Assembly (NCBI GenBank): GCA_036557285.1
Contig: DATBHW010000020.1
Coordinates: 1 to 64,000, forward strand
Source of the DNA: Ktedonobacterales bacterium
GTDB taxonomy: Bacteria; Chloroflexota; Ktedonobacteria; Ktedonobacterales; DATBGS01
DNA length: 64,000 bases
Direction of reading: 5' to 3'
Under the pieces are notes generated by a model that was not told the origin of the DNA, ran no database searches, and saw only the letters and a program-made list of their open reading frames with translations. The stretch's first letter is position 1. Each line of letters begins with the position of its first letter. Position numbers and translations under genes: made by a program. Below, piece after piece: positions 63,286-64,000 of the stretch.

Positions 63286-64000
63286 CTAGGATTCTTCTGC
63301 TTTCCGAAAGACATACTCATTACATCCATGCCCTTTGCCGCACGTCTTGAGTTGCTCCAGTATGAAGCCTCGTTTTCGGTAAAAGTCGAAAATCTCTTCG
63401 GGCTTAGCTACTTCAAAGGGGTATCCACCAGCCCAATCCACTAGATCCCGCCACGCCGACATTCCTCGATTTTTTTTGTAATTTTGCCATGAGGTAAATG
63501 GATTGCCATGTTGCAGCAGGTCGCGGAGCATGCGTGTTCCCCTCAACTGAATTGTTAGGGGGATTAAAATAAGAAATCTGAGATACCTGGGCAAGCGATT
63601 ATATGTTCGCTTCATTTGCCGCCACCGTCGGCTCGTACCGCCCTGGTCATTGTAAATGGAAATGAAGAGAAACCCTCCTGGCGCAACCAGCGTAAGGACA
63701 TATTCCAACGCTTGCCACATTGCTCCTGTATGGTGAAGTACACCCCAGGAATATACAATATCCGACTTCCCCAAAGTCTGGAGGTACGCTGCATCCAGCA
63801 CCGATCCCTGCTCAATCGTCCAGGTGGGATCGTTTGGGAAATAGCGCTGCCTGAGTTCAGCAGTACACTCCACTGCTACTGGGTCGTAGTCAAAGGAGCG
63901 GACCTTTGCGCCCAACCTTCTGGCAGCAAGAGAAAACAGGCCACTCCCAGACCCAATATCGAGAAACGTCTTGCCCTGTAAGTTCTCCACCGATAGCCGA
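63286..64000 (-). CDS. Class I SAM methyltransferase, 5' end outside window
   Basis: At least 237 residues are visible. Motif I is FLDIGSGSGLFSLAARRLGA, the acidic residue after strand 2 is SFDYDPVAVE, and motif IV is VYSWGVLHHTG. The C-terminal half has long basic helices (GGTSRRWRQMKRTYNRLPRY) and a final GCNEYVFRKA. The frame has a GTG at 63990, but it stays open to the window edge and relatives have an N-terminal part before motif I, so the true start is probably beyond 64000. The class includes methyltransferases of glycan or lipid acceptors; the substrate is unknown. Confidence 0.85.
   Translation of the reverse strand, partial: RLSVENLQGKTFLDIGSGSGLFSLAARRLGAKVRSFDYDPVAVECTAELRQRYFPNDPTWTIEQGSVLDAAYLQTLGKSDIVYSWGVLHHTGAMWQALEYVLTLVAPGGFLFISIYNDQGGTSRRWRQMKRTYNRLPRYLRFLILIPLTIQLRGTRMLRDLLQHGNPFTSWQNYKKNRGMSAWRDLVDWAGGYPFEVAKPEEIFDFYRKRGFILEQLKTCGKGHGCNEYVFRKAEES

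Overview
The window reads as a chromosomal segment of a monoderm-like, GC-rich bacterium. The best fit is Chloroflexota, class Ktedonobacteria; this is an inference from gene content and style and was not tested by search. Supporting points are a T-box-controlled valS, a MurT/GatD peptidoglycan amidation pair, a LytR-CpsA-Psr protein, PadR-type regulation, DUF5666 and PspC proteins, large membrane Ser/Thr kinases with extracellular sensor domains, and -35/-10 promoters close to TTGACA/TATAAT. No rRNA, tRNA or CRISPR array was seen.

Layout. 0-1.6 kb: the 3' end of an IS481-like transposase abuts the first of two tandem paralogous lipoproteins. 1.6-4.7 kb: valS with a transcriptional T-box leader (specifier GUC), then a 180-bp inverted-repeat element that recurs near 10 kb. 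5-8 kb: PspC, a DrrAB-like ABC exporter and its PadR regulator with a 36-bp palindromic operator over the -10. 8.2-16 kb: a zinc-ribbon membrane protein, acyl-CoA mutase large subunit, thiolase, a DUF5666 protein and ATP-dependent PEP carboxykinase. 16-19 kb: a 4Fe-4S-type uracil-DNA glycosylase with a probably leaderless mRNA, LmbE-type deacetylase, SufU and a two-domain rhodanese. 19-30 kb: a GT9-like protein behind an ATCTAATTAGAT operator, a small conserved protein, an Era/DUF697 GTPase, a PRC-barrel protein, NAD synthetase, murT-gatD, yebC and ruvC-ruvA.

30-35.5 kb holds the most unusual block. It is a minus-strand set of four subunits related to complex I / group 4 [NiFe] hydrogenase (NuoH-like, NuoB-like, antiporter-like, NuoD/EchE-like) with a metallo-beta-lactamase-fold gene in the middle and an LCP gene 5 bp upstream. 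The large subunit has lost one nickel-ligand cysteine and the antiporter subunit has lost the usual Glu, so it looks like a divergent 'Ehr-type' complex rather than a working hydrogenase.

35.5-64 kb is an exopolysaccharide / cell-surface region: LCP, O-antigen-ligase-like protein, GT4, two GT-C-like membrane proteins, a flippase-like protein, a Wzm/Wzt exporter, a 1045-residue methyltransferase-coiled-coil-GT4-GT2 fusion, a GT4 sharing a short module with that fusion, UDP-GlcNAc 2-epimerase and three GT2s. It also carries two transmembrane Ser/Thr kinases (one with a seven-repeat Vgb propeller), a decayed IS605-type TnpB end, a DMF-amidase-like lipoprotein and a methyltransferase cut by the window edge. 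The 39.6-51.5 kb part is visibly richer in A+T than its flanks, suggesting a transferred or fast-evolving polysaccharide locus.
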